From NCBI GenBank assembly GCA_013812505.1, contig JACCTH010000024.1:1-42839 (forward strand): a stretch of 42,839 bases of DNA, written 5' to 3'. This DNA is from Acidimicrobiia bacterium. Lineage in GTDB: Bacteria > Actinomycetota > Acidimicrobiia > Spongiisociales > ZC4RG35. Below are positions 33,204-40,342 of the stretch, one piece after another (positions within the stretch are counted from its first letter, which is position 1; each line of letters starts with the position of its first letter). Position numbers and translations under genes: made by a program. The notes beneath the pieces are model-generated. The model worked only from the letters and a program-made list of their open reading frames with translations, did no database searches and was not told where the DNA came from.

Positions 33204-33264
33204 TGTCTGATGTCTGATGTCTGATGTCTGATGTCTGATGTCTGATGTCTGATGTCTGATGTCT
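33204..33264. repeat. Heptanucleotide tandem repeat (TGTCTGA)
   Basis: Eight exact copies of TGTCTGA from 33204 to 33259, plus a five-base partial copy, lie between the carboxyltransferase stop (33267) and the four-helix-bundle gene. The inverse core CAGACATCAGA recurs at 32860-32870 across the other end of that gene. There are no spacers, so it is not a CRISPR array. Confidence 0.95.
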
Positions 33265-33266
33265 TT

Positions 33267-34859
33267 TTACATGCGGAAGACGCCGAACTCCGTGGTTCCT
33301 TTGACTTCGGCGGAGTGGGCGGCCGAAAGGGCGATTCCGAGGGCGGCGCGGGTGTGGCGGGGATCGATGAGCCCGTCGTCGCGCAGGCGGGCGGATGAGA
33401 AGTAGGCCTGCTCCTCGTGCCCGATCTGCTCCTCGATCTGCGCCCTCCGTTGGGCGTCGGCCTCCTCGTCGAAGGGACGTCCCTGATCTTCGGTTGCTTG
33501 CCGAGCGATGATCGACATGACACCAGCCAATTGCTTGGGGCCCATCACCGCCACCTTGTGGTTGGGCCAGCCGAACACAAATCGAGGGTTGTAGGACTTT
33601 CCCGACATCCCGTAGTTGCCGGCCCCGTAGGAAACACCGGCCATCAACGCAAAGTGGGGCACGGTGGAATTAGCGACGGCGTTGATCATCTTGGCCCCGT
33701 CCTTGATGATTCCTCGCTGCTCATAGGACTTGCCGACCATGTAGCCAGTGGTGTTGTGCACGAAGACGAGCGGCGTGTCGTAGCGGTTGCAGAGCTGGAT
33801 GAACTCGGTGGCTTTCTGTGCCTCTTCGGAGAACAGCACTCCTTGGGCGTTGGCGATGACGCCGACGACGAATCCGTGGATCGAGCCCCAACCAGTCACC
33901 AACGAGGTTCCATAGAGGGCTTTGTATTCCTCGAACCGGGATCCGTCGAGCACCCGGCCGAGGATCTCGAGAGGATCGAACGGCACTCGCAAGTCGGCGG
34001 ATACCACACCCAGGATCTCATCGGGGTCGTAAAGGGGATCGTCCGGGGGCTGGGTAGGGCCGTAGCCGAGCTTGCGCCAGTTGAGATGGGCGATGATCTC
34101 CCGTCCGATCCGGATGGCATCGAGCTCGTCGTTGGCGAAATAGTCGGAGAGCCCGGAAATGCGCGAATGCATCTCCGCTCCCCCCAGCTCCTCGTCAGTT
34201 GATTCCTCCCCGGTCGCCATTTTCACCAGCGGCGGTCCCCCGAGGAATACTTTCGCGCGCCCTTTGACCATGACGGAGTAGTCGCACATGGCGGGGACAT
34301 AAGCGCCGCCGGCGGTCGAGTTGCCGAAGACCAAAGCGACGGTCGGTATCCCCATTCGGGATAGCTGGGTGAGGTTGCGAAACCACTTGCCCCCGGTGAT
34401 GAAGACTTCGGCTTGATCGGGCAGATCAGCCCCTCCGGACTCGACGAAATTGATCAGCGGCAGCCGGTTCTCTCGACTGATGTCTTGGGCTCGCAACGTC
34501 TTGGCGAGCGAATACCGATTCGAAGAACCGGCCTGACTGGTGGGGTCGTTGGCCGAGATGACGCACTCGACCCCCGACACCACCCCGATTCCGGTGACGG
34601 CGTTGGCGCCAAGATTTTTGTCTGTGCCCCAAGCGGCGAGGGTCGACAGCTCGAGGAAATGACTGTCGAGATCGAGCAGCGATTCGATGCGCTCGCGGAC
34701 CAGCATTTTGCCTCGGGCCCGATGACGATCGATGTACTTTTGTCCCCCTCCCGTCCGCGCCTCCGCCTGCAGAACCTCGAATTCGGCCAGCCGCTCCGTC
34801 AGGGCTTTGTGATTGGCGATGAACTCTTCGCTGCGACGATCGACCCGGGTCGGCAACAC
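33267..34859 (-). CDS. Acyl-CoA carboxylase beta subunit (carboxyltransferase)
   Basis: GTG 34859 is chosen (LPTRVDRRSEEFIANHKALT follows); GTG 34865 adds two residues, and the frame to 35108 is not protein-like. About 530 residues form two crotonase-like halves. The first holds RGKMLVRERIESLLD and GTDKNLGANAVTGIGVVSG. The second has GFVVGVIANAQGVLFSE, FVHNTTGYMVG and GAKMINAVANSTVPHFALM. Length and the GNYGMSGKSYNPRFVFGWPN block fit methylcrotonyl-CoA carboxylase beta. It transfers carboxyl from biotin to the acyl-CoA and should work with the alpha subunit at 28347-30293. Both lie on the minus strand but are parted by three genes, an unusual separation. The stop is three bases from the heptanucleotide repeat. 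Confidence 0.92.
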   Translation of the reverse strand: MLPTRVDRRSEEFIANHKALTERLAEFEVLQAEARTGGGQKYIDRHRARGKMLVRERIESLLDLDSHFLELSTLAAWGTDKNLGANAVTGIGVVSGVECVISANDPTSQAGSSNRYSLAKTLRAQDISRENRLPLINFVESGGADLPDQAEVFITGGKWFRNLTQLSRMGIPTVALVFGNSTAGGAYVPAMCDYSVMVKGRAKVFLGGPPLVKMATGEESTDEELGGAEMHSRISGLSDYFANDELDAIRIGREIIAHLNWRKLGYGPTQPPDDPLYDPDEILGVVSADLRVPFDPLEILGRVLDGSRFEEYKALYGTSLVTGWGSIHGFVVGVIANAQGVLFSEEAQKATEFIQLCNRYDTPLVFVHNTTGYMVGKSYEQRGIIKDGAKMINAVANSTVPHFALMAGVSYGAGNYGMSGKSYNPRFVFGWPNHKVAVMGPKQLAGVMSIIARQATEDQGRPFDEEADAQRRAQIEEQIGHEEQAYFSSARLRDDGLIDPRHTRAALGIALSAAHSAEVKGTTEFGVFRM

Positions 34860-34952
34860 CTGCACGCATTCGAGGCTAACGGCTGGGCCCGCAGTCTTCT
34901 CTCGGTTAAAGGACGCGGATTGGGGAACCGATACACCTGGGGAGTGCGTCAG

Positions 34953-35066
34953 ATGAACAATCGTATGAACACCCCGCGGCTTCGGCAACCAGCGCTCTGG
35001 CTCCAGCTTGCCCCTGTTGGCCTGCTCGCCATTTGGGTGATCAGCGTCCTCTTTCGATCGTTCTAG
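34953..35066 (+). CDS. Possible 37-residue single-helix membrane protein
   Basis: ATG 34953 has GGGGAG eight bases upstream and encodes MNNRMNTPRLRQPALWLQLA, then a continuous hydrophobic helix PVGLLAIWVISVLF and a stop at 35064-35066. It lies in the divergent gap between the carboxyltransferase and DUF4388-like genes, 60 bp before the latter, on the same strand. A charged start, one helix and a proper ribosome-binding site make a real microprotein plausible. No homologue is known to me. Confidence 0.4.
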   Translation: MNNRMNTPRLRQPALWLQLAPVGLLAIWVISVLFRSF

Positions 35067-35126
35067 CTCAACTCCTGACGTCGCGACGCCGATAACGCTG
35101 GTTGACACAGAGGAGGAAGTCGAGGG

Positions 35127-35951
35127 ATGCTGTTATCAGGGAATCTGAGTAACTGGTCGGTCACCGACCTGCTTCATATCATGCGGGTGACGGCGAAAAC
35201 TGCGACGTTGCGAGTTGACGGCGAGCGCGCCGGCTTGATCCATTTCAGCGACGGTCGCATTGTTGGGGCGGCGCTGGCCGGCCAACGGGTCCCATCGACC
35301 ACCGAGGAAGCCCTACGTTCGACTGTGGACGCGCTCCATGTGCTGACCGGTTTCGGTGACGGGGCCTTTTTGGTAGCCGAGCCCCAATTCGACTCCGCCC
35401 TTCCCGGTTGGGAGGTAACCGAACTGATGACCGAGGTGGATCGCCTGCGGCAACTCCAATCCGAAGTGAGTTCGTCGGGGGTTGAGTCGCAGACGCTGCT
35501 CCGTCTGTCCACCGAAGCCGCCACCCCTCTCAGCCTCCACGCCGAGGAATGGCAGGCGATGGTGGCGCTGGTCCCCGCGTTCAGCATCTCTTCGCTTGAA
35601 GAGATCTTCGGGAACTCGCATTCCCTCCAGATTGTCAGCGCCCTCCTCAATCGCGGGCTGACGAGCATCGTCCCCCTCGACCTCCCGGAATCGGCCCCCG
35701 AAATCGAGCTTGGCCCCGAGTCCCTCGAGCTCACGGAAGCTCTCGACGGGCTCGACTGGCTCGGCGACCACCAAGCGGAGGGTCCGCTCGACTTGGAACC
35801 GAGCTACGCGGCGGCGGAGGTGTTTGAAGAGTCGAACGAGCACGGGAGCGAATCCGAACGGCGTTCGGCACGCGGCGTTGCCGCCTCGCCTGAGACGACT
35901 CTCGTCTCCGGGGTGTTGGGGGATATGCGCAAGTTGCGCACCGGTCCCTGA
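35127..35951 (+). CDS. DUF4388 (PatA N-terminal-like) protein
   Basis: A 274-residue protein with AGGAGG nine bases before ATG 35127. Residues 1-95 follow the DUF4388 pattern: MLLSGNLSNWSVTDLLHIMR at the start, TATLRVDGERAGLIHFSDGR and IVGAALAGQ in the middle. The fold is known from PatA-like and gliding/signalling proteins in many phyla; no biochemical role is established. The rest is acidic and less ordered, with a second helical region near 145-200 (EWQAMVALVPAFSISSLEEI). A uridine kinase gene follows 29 bp later. It may be a scaffold or signalling component. Confidence 0.7.
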   Translation: MLLSGNLSNWSVTDLLHIMRVTAKTATLRVDGERAGLIHFSDGRIVGAALAGQRVPSTTEEALRSTVDALHVLTGFGDGAFLVAEPQFDSALPGWEVTELMTEVDRLRQLQSEVSSSGVESQTLLRLSTEAATPLSLHAEEWQAMVALVPAFSISSLEEIFGNSHSLQIVSALLNRGLTSIVPLDLPESAPEIELGPESLELTEALDGLDWLGDHQAEGPLDLEPSYAAAEVFEESNEHGSESERRSARGVAASPETTLVSGVLGDMRKLRTGP

Positions 35952-35967
35952 CTTACCATCGACCTCC

Positions 35968-35974
35968 GAGGAGG
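35968..35974 (+). promoter_or_regulatory. Ribosome-binding site that points to an ACG start
   Basis: GAGGAGG at 35968-35974 stands five bases before an in-frame ACG at 35980. No ATG, GTG or TTG with a ribosome-binding site exists near the N-terminus of the uridine kinase frame; TTG 36016 and GTG 36019 lie too far away. Confidence 0.5.
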
Positions 35975-35979
35975 TCCCT

Positions 35980-36642
35980 ACGGACGGCGGATCGGCGTTC
36001 GAACAAGCACAACCGTTGGTGATTGGAATCGCCGGAGGGTCGGGATCTGGCAAATCGACGATTGCGACGGCGGTGGTGGCGGCATTGCCCGGTGTGGTCT
36101 GCATCCAGCATGACGCGTACTACCGGCACCGGCCTGATCTCGACTTCGATGCCCGCACCCAGATCAATTACGACCATCCCGACTCGCTCGAGACGGAGCT
36201 TCTGATCGGCCACCTCGAAGACCTCAGTAGAGGCGTTCAAGTTTCGCTCCCGACCTACGACTTCACCGAACACTTGCGCGCCCCGGCCACGATTTCCGTC
36301 CAGCCCGCGTCCGTGGTGGTGGTCGAAGGAATCTTGGTCCTCGCCGATCCTGATCTTCGTTCCCGGCTCGATCTCAAGATCTATGTCGACACCGACGCCG
36401 ACCTGCGGCTCGCGCGTCGCATCCAACGCGACATCGAGGAACGGGGCCGCAGCGTGGCGTCAGTTCTCGACCAATATTTCTCCACGGTTCGTCCGATGCA
36501 CCTCAAGTTCGTCGAGTCCTCCAAGCGCTACGCGGACCTGATCATCCCTGAGGGTTACAACCCCCGAGCGGTAGCGACGGTTGTCGATATGATCCGTTCC
36601 TACCTGGCTGTGGGCAGGCAGTCTTTAATCTCGCCGCTGTGA
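35980..36642 (+). CDS. udk: Uridine kinase
   Basis: A P-loop kinase of about 220 residues. Walker A IGIAGGSGSGKST is near the N-terminus. IQHDAYYRHR is the nucleoside-binding motif with its catalytic Asp, and FDARTQINYDHPDSLETELL the DHP region. VVVVEGILVLADPDLRSRLD and IYVDTDADLRLARRIQRDIE follow. It phosphorylates uridine and cytidine to the monophosphates for pyrimidine salvage. The start is uncertain: a strong GAGGAGG precedes an ACG at 35980, which I use; TTG 36016 or GTG 36019 begin later and have no ribosome-binding site. The end overlaps proC by four bases (GTGA). Confidence 0.9.
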   Translation, partial: TDGGSAFEQAQPLVIGIAGGSGSGKSTIATAVVAALPGVVCIQHDAYYRHRPDLDFDARTQINYDHPDSLETELLIGHLEDLSRGVQVSLPTYDFTEHLRAPATISVQPASVVVVEGILVLADPDLRSRLDLKIYVDTDADLRLARRIQRDIEERGRSVASVLDQYFSTVRPMHLKFVESSKRYADLIIPEGYNPRAVATVVDMIRSYLAVGRQSLISPL

Positions 36643-37469
36643 CTGACAAGAACCGTCCCACCGTGGCTGTCATTGGAGTCGGAGCGATGGGTGAAGCGCT
36701 CTCAGCTGGTCTTATCAGCGCCGGCTGGCAGCCCTCGGCGCTGTCCTTGGTGGTGCGCCGCTCGGAAAAGATCGAATCCATCCGGGCCCGGACCGGGATC
36801 GAAGCCTCGCTCGATCCGGGGGCCGCGGACGGACGAGAGGTGGTGGTGGTCGCGGTCAAACCGCGTGATGTCCCCGCACTCCTCTCCCAAATGTCGGGCC
36901 GGATCGTGCCCGGGCAAGTCGTGCTGACGATCGCGGCTGGAGTTCCCACCGCCACGTTTGAAGCAGCCCTAGGCGAGGTGGCGGTGGTGCGGGCGATGCC
37001 CAACACCCCGGCGCTGGTCAAGGAGGCTGTTACCGGGATCGCCCCGGGCCGATACGCATCGGCCGATGACGTCGAAAAGGCACGACAGATCCTCGAAGCG
37101 GTCGGGTCGGTGACGGTGATGGACGAAGCGCTGCTGGATGCGGTCACGGCGGTTTCCGGCACTGGGCCGGCATATGTCTTCCTTTTGGCCGAGGCATTGA
37201 CTGAGGCCGCGGTGCGCGAAGGCTTGCCAAGGGACATCGCCCAAGCGTTCGTCCACCAAACCATCCGGGGGGCGGGCCATCTCCTCACCGAAACCAAACG
37301 GGGACCTTTCGAGCTGCGTTCGCAAGTGACCTCACCCGGCGGCACCACGGCGGCCGCGGTCCACGTGCTCGAAGAGAGGGGATTCCGCGCGCTAGTGGAA
37401 GACGCTGTGCGCGCCGCCGCGCAACGAGCCCGCGAGCTCGGCGCGGCCAAAGAATCCGGTTTGGGATGA
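36639..37469 (+). CDS. proC: Pyrroline-5-carboxylate reductase
   Basis: A 276-residue dimeric NADPH-dependent reductase from GTG 36639. The Rossmann motif VAVIGVGAMGEALSAGLI lies at residues 9-26. VVVAVKPRDV and VVRAMPNTPALVKEAVTGIA are the conserved ProC blocks. The C-terminal helical signature AVSGTGPAYVFLLAEALTEA, then TSPGGTTAAAVHVLEERGFR, is complete. It makes proline from P5C. Oddly, it is translationally coupled to a proline dehydrogenase, which catalyses the opposite direction. Confidence 0.95.
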   Translation: MTDKNRPTVAVIGVGAMGEALSAGLISAGWQPSALSLVVRRSEKIESIRARTGIEASLDPGAADGREVVVVAVKPRDVPALLSQMSGRIVPGQVVLTIAAGVPTATFEAALGEVAVVRAMPNTPALVKEAVTGIAPGRYASADDVEKARQILEAVGSVTVMDEALLDAVTAVSGTGPAYVFLLAEALTEAAVREGLPRDIAQAFVHQTIRGAGHLLTETKRGPFELRSQVTSPGGTTAAAVHVLEERGFRALVEDAVRAAAQRARELGAAKESGLG

Positions 37470-38380
37470 GCTTCTTCTCCCGGCTGGTGGTCGGGATTGC
37501 GGAGTCAGCGCCAATCAGATCCTTCGTAACTTCGACCACGATCGGCCAGCGAGTGGCGCGACGCTTCGTGGCCGGTGAGACCCTCGACGAGGCGATCGCC
37601 GCCGCTCGTCAGCTCAACAAGCTGGGGATGAGTGTTTCCCTCGACCTGCTCGGCGAAGAGGTCACCACGCCTGATGAAGTTGAACAGGCGCGGCGTGAAT
37701 ATGAGCAGTGTCTCCAGCGGATCGCGGCCGAGCGCGTCGATGGCAACATCTCGATCAAGCTCACCCAGTTGGGACTGTCGCTCGACGAAGAGTTGACCGC
37801 TTCCACCCTCGATCAACTGGCGAAGACTGCCAGATCGCTCGATCTCACCATCACGATCGACATGGAGGATTCGACTTACACGGCCTCCACGGTCGAGATC
37901 TATCGAGCGGTGCAAGCTGTCCACGGCAACCTCGGAATCGCCCTCCAGGCGTACCTTTTTCGCTCGTCCGGCGATCTGGCGAGCCTCGCTTCCGAGGGCG
38001 GCCATATACGCCTGTGCAAAGGTGCCTACGTCGAGCCAGAAGAGATTGCCTTCACCGACAAGGACGACGTCGACGCCGCGTTCGTTCGCCTACTCGAGCC
38101 GTTGATGGCCGATCTGCGGGTGCTCCCGGCGGTTGCCACCCACGACCGGCGCCTAATCGAGCTCACCCGTCGTTTGGCGCGCACCCGCCCGGCTGCCTTC
38201 GAGTTTCAGATGCTTTTTGGAATCGCCACCTCGATTCAGAAGGAGCTGGCTGCGGCCGGGTATCCGCTTCGCATCTATGTGCCCTACGGCGTCCGCTGGT
38301 ATCCCTATCTGGTGCGCCGCCTTGGTGAGCGGCCCGCCAACCTCGCCTTCTTCCTCCGCGCCCTAACGTCAGCTCGATGA
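37466..38380 (+). CDS. Proline dehydrogenase (FAD-dependent)
   Basis: A 304-residue monofunctional PRODH barrel. Conserved elements are LGMSVSLDLLGEEVTTPDEV, a KLTQLGLSLD strand, TIDMEDSTYTASTVEIYRAV, GIALQAYLFRSSGD, RLCKGAYVEPEEIAFTDKDD, ATHDRRLIELT, EFQMLFGI and the C-terminal YVPYGVRWYPYLVRRLGERP signature that binds FAD and substrate. It oxidises proline to P5C and passes electrons to quinone. The P5C-dehydrogenase-like gene is 22 kb away. It overlaps proC and the following gene by four bases each. Confidence 0.93.
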   Translation: MSFFSRLVVGIAESAPIRSFVTSTTIGQRVARRFVAGETLDEAIAAARQLNKLGMSVSLDLLGEEVTTPDEVEQARREYEQCLQRIAAERVDGNISIKLTQLGLSLDEELTASTLDQLAKTARSLDLTITIDMEDSTYTASTVEIYRAVQAVHGNLGIALQAYLFRSSGDLASLASEGGHIRLCKGAYVEPEEIAFTDKDDVDAAFVRLLEPLMADLRVLPAVATHDRRLIELTRRLARTRPAAFEFQMLFGIATSIQKELAAAGYPLRIYVPYGVRWYPYLVRRLGERPANLAFFLRALTSAR

Positions 38381-39585
38381 GAAAAAGCCTCGCCGCGTTC
38401 GGATTGCTCTTCATAACCGGCACGGCTTCACTCGACCCGATCGCGGCTGGTCTGGCTGAGGACGGCTTCTACCTCGAGGACGGAGTCGACGCCACCACCG
38501 CCGAGATGGAGGACTTGGTCGCCCGCTTTCGCGGCTTCTACTTCGTGGGCCTGGCGGACGAGGTCCCCGGCGGGGTGCAGGCCATGGCCGAAGATCTCGT
38601 CGATGTGCTGGGCGACGGAACAGTGGTGGTTCTCACCCCAGAAGAGGTCTGGGCCGTCAGTCTCGACTTCAACGATGAAACGATGGAGGCGGCCTTCTCC
38701 GACGCCCAATTCGGCGGGTCATATGCCGCCGACTTCGAGGCCTTCGCTACTCAGCTCTCCGGCCCCTCCGACGTGCCTTCCGAGTCGGGAGGGATTAGCT
38801 GGGTTCCGATCCTGATTGGAGTCGGAATTGTGGGCTTGGTCGGCTTTGCCATCTGGCGGGGAGGCCGGCGATCGAAACAAGCAAGCGAGAATCTCTTGAC
38901 CGAGGCGAGAACCGAGATCCGTCAACAGATGGATGTGATCGCCTCCCAGATTGTCGATTTGGCCGACGACCCACGAGTTGAATCGAGCGCGGGGGCCGAG
39001 GACCATTACCGCCAGGCATCGGAGACGTTCCAGACCGCCGAGGGTCGGCTCGTTGCCGCTCAAGCCCTCCCCGCCCTGGAGGACCTTTCGGATGATCTCG
39101 ACCGGGCTCGTTGGCAACTTGACGCCACCCAGGCCCTGATCGAAGGAAAGTCGCCTCCGCCCGAACCACAGCCAGAAGCACCGATCTCGTGTTTCTTCGA
39201 CCCCACTCACGGTGCCGGTCGCGAGCAAACGACGCTCGAGACTGCTGCGGGGAACAAAGTGGTGATGGTTTGCGATAACTGCGCCGAGCGCCTGCGGCGA
39301 GGAGAGATTCCCGACCCGCGTCAGATCCCATATCGCGGCCGACCCATTCCCGCACCTCAAGCTCCTCGCAGCCACGGCGGTCAAGGGATGGACTGGCTCG
39401 ACCTCTTCTCGGTGCTGGTCGGCGGGATGGGGAGCGCCCGCTCGTACGACTGGAGCCGCACCACGGGCTTGCCTTCGCGCGGCCGGGTCAGCAGTCCTCC
39501 ACTCGGCGGCTCGCGGGGATCGGTCGGTGGTCGCCGCGGGTCGGGCTCGCGGGGCAAAGTCTCGGGATCGCGGAAGCGGGGGTGA
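38377..39585 (+). CDS. TPM-like membrane protein with cytoplasmic coiled-coil and Cys motif
   Basis: A 402-residue membrane protein. The N-terminal 28 residues look like a signal peptide or anchor. Residues about 30-125 show a TPM-like alpha/beta pattern (YFVGLADEVPGGVQAMAEDL, VVVLTPEEVWAVSLDF, then the AAFSDA helix). One membrane helix follows at about 148-165 (VPILIGVGIVGLVGFAIWRG). A helical, Gln/Ala-rich stretch reaches to about 255, followed by CFFDPTHGAG, then CDNCAERLRRGE, a possible zinc site. The tail is Ser/Gly/Arg-rich and disordered. TPM proteins recur next to PspA, and pspA is the next gene, so a role in envelope stress sensing is likely by association. Confidence 0.65.
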   Translation: MRKSLAAFGLLFITGTASLDPIAAGLAEDGFYLEDGVDATTAEMEDLVARFRGFYFVGLADEVPGGVQAMAEDLVDVLGDGTVVVLTPEEVWAVSLDFNDETMEAAFSDAQFGGSYAADFEAFATQLSGPSDVPSESGGISWVPILIGVGIVGLVGFAIWRGGRRSKQASENLLTEARTEIRQQMDVIASQIVDLADDPRVESSAGAEDHYRQASETFQTAEGRLVAAQALPALEDLSDDLDRARWQLDATQALIEGKSPPPEPQPEAPISCFFDPTHGAGREQTTLETAAGNKVVMVCDNCAERLRRGEIPDPRQIPYRGRPIPAPQAPRSHGGQGMDWLDLFSVLVGGMGSARSYDWSRTTGLPSRGRVSSPPLGGSRGSVGGRRGSGSRGKVSGSRKRG

Positions 39586-39628
39586 CACCCCTAATCTCGA
39601 CGAGCTACAACTGCGAAAGGGACGATTG

Positions 39629-40342
39629 ATGCTGACTCGCATCTGGAATTACTTGAAGACGCTGTTCGGGATGGCGGCCGAGCGGGCGATGGACCCCGCA
39701 GTCGAGATCGAGCAGGCCATCAACGAGGCCAAGGCCAGGAATCAGCTGTTGCGCAATCAGGCCGCCAAGGTGATTGCCCATCGCACCCAGATCGAAGCCA
39801 AGATCGAGGACTCCGCCAAGGACGTCGGCGAGGCACGCGAGACCGCCAAGCAGGCACTGTTGAAGGCTGACGCGGCCAAGACCGCGGGCGACACGGCTGC
39901 GCAGAGCAAATGGACGACAGCGGCTCAAGCGATCGCTCTCAAGCTGCAGGCGTCCGAGTCCAATTTGAGCGGACTCAAAGAGCAGTATGAGATTGCAATC
40001 ACCCAGGCCGACTCCGCCAAGGGCGCGGTGACTCAAAACGCAATGCGTCTGCAGGAGCTGGCTGCCAAGCGCATGCAACTGGTGGGACAGCTCGAGCAGG
40101 CCCGGATGCAGGAAGCCGTCAACAGCGCGGTCGAGTCGATCTCGACGTCGATGGAAACCGAAGTTCCGAGCCTCGACAGGGTCGAGGAGAAGATCCAGCG
40201 GCGATTGTCGGAAGCACAGGCCCATGCCGAGCTGCGCGAGGCCACGCCCGAAGGTGCGGAGACCGAGCTGCGAGAGGCGGTTTCGATGGCCCAAGCCGAC
40301 GCCCGGCTCGAGGAACTGAAGAAAGAGCTTGGCCTCGCCTGA
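39629..40342 (+). CDS. pspA: PspA/IM30-family membrane-remodelling protein
   Basis: A 237-residue protein, almost entirely helical with long heptad stretches. It starts MLTRIWNYLKTLFGMAAERA with the amphipathic helix that inserts into membranes, then MDPAVEIEQAINEAKARNQL, the PspA helical hairpin and the LQELAAKRMQLVGQLEQARM region. The last helix (PEGAETELREAVSMAQADARLEE) closes the ESCRT-III-like fold. PspA guards and reseals damaged inner membranes. ATG 39629 is preceded by AAAGGGA; the frame reaching upstream to 39527 overlaps the previous gene and is not protein-like. Confidence 0.92.
   Translation: MLTRIWNYLKTLFGMAAERAMDPAVEIEQAINEAKARNQLLRNQAAKVIAHRTQIEAKIEDSAKDVGEARETAKQALLKADAAKTAGDTAAQSKWTTAAQAIALKLQASESNLSGLKEQYEIAITQADSAKGAVTQNAMRLQELAAKRMQLVGQLEQARMQEAVNSAVESISTSMETEVPSLDRVEEKIQRRLSEAQAHAELREATPEGAETELREAVSMAQADARLEELKKELGLA

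Noticed and set aside
33204..33264. Repeat array considered as CRISPR
   Set aside because: Seven-base units without spacers and no cas gene in the window.
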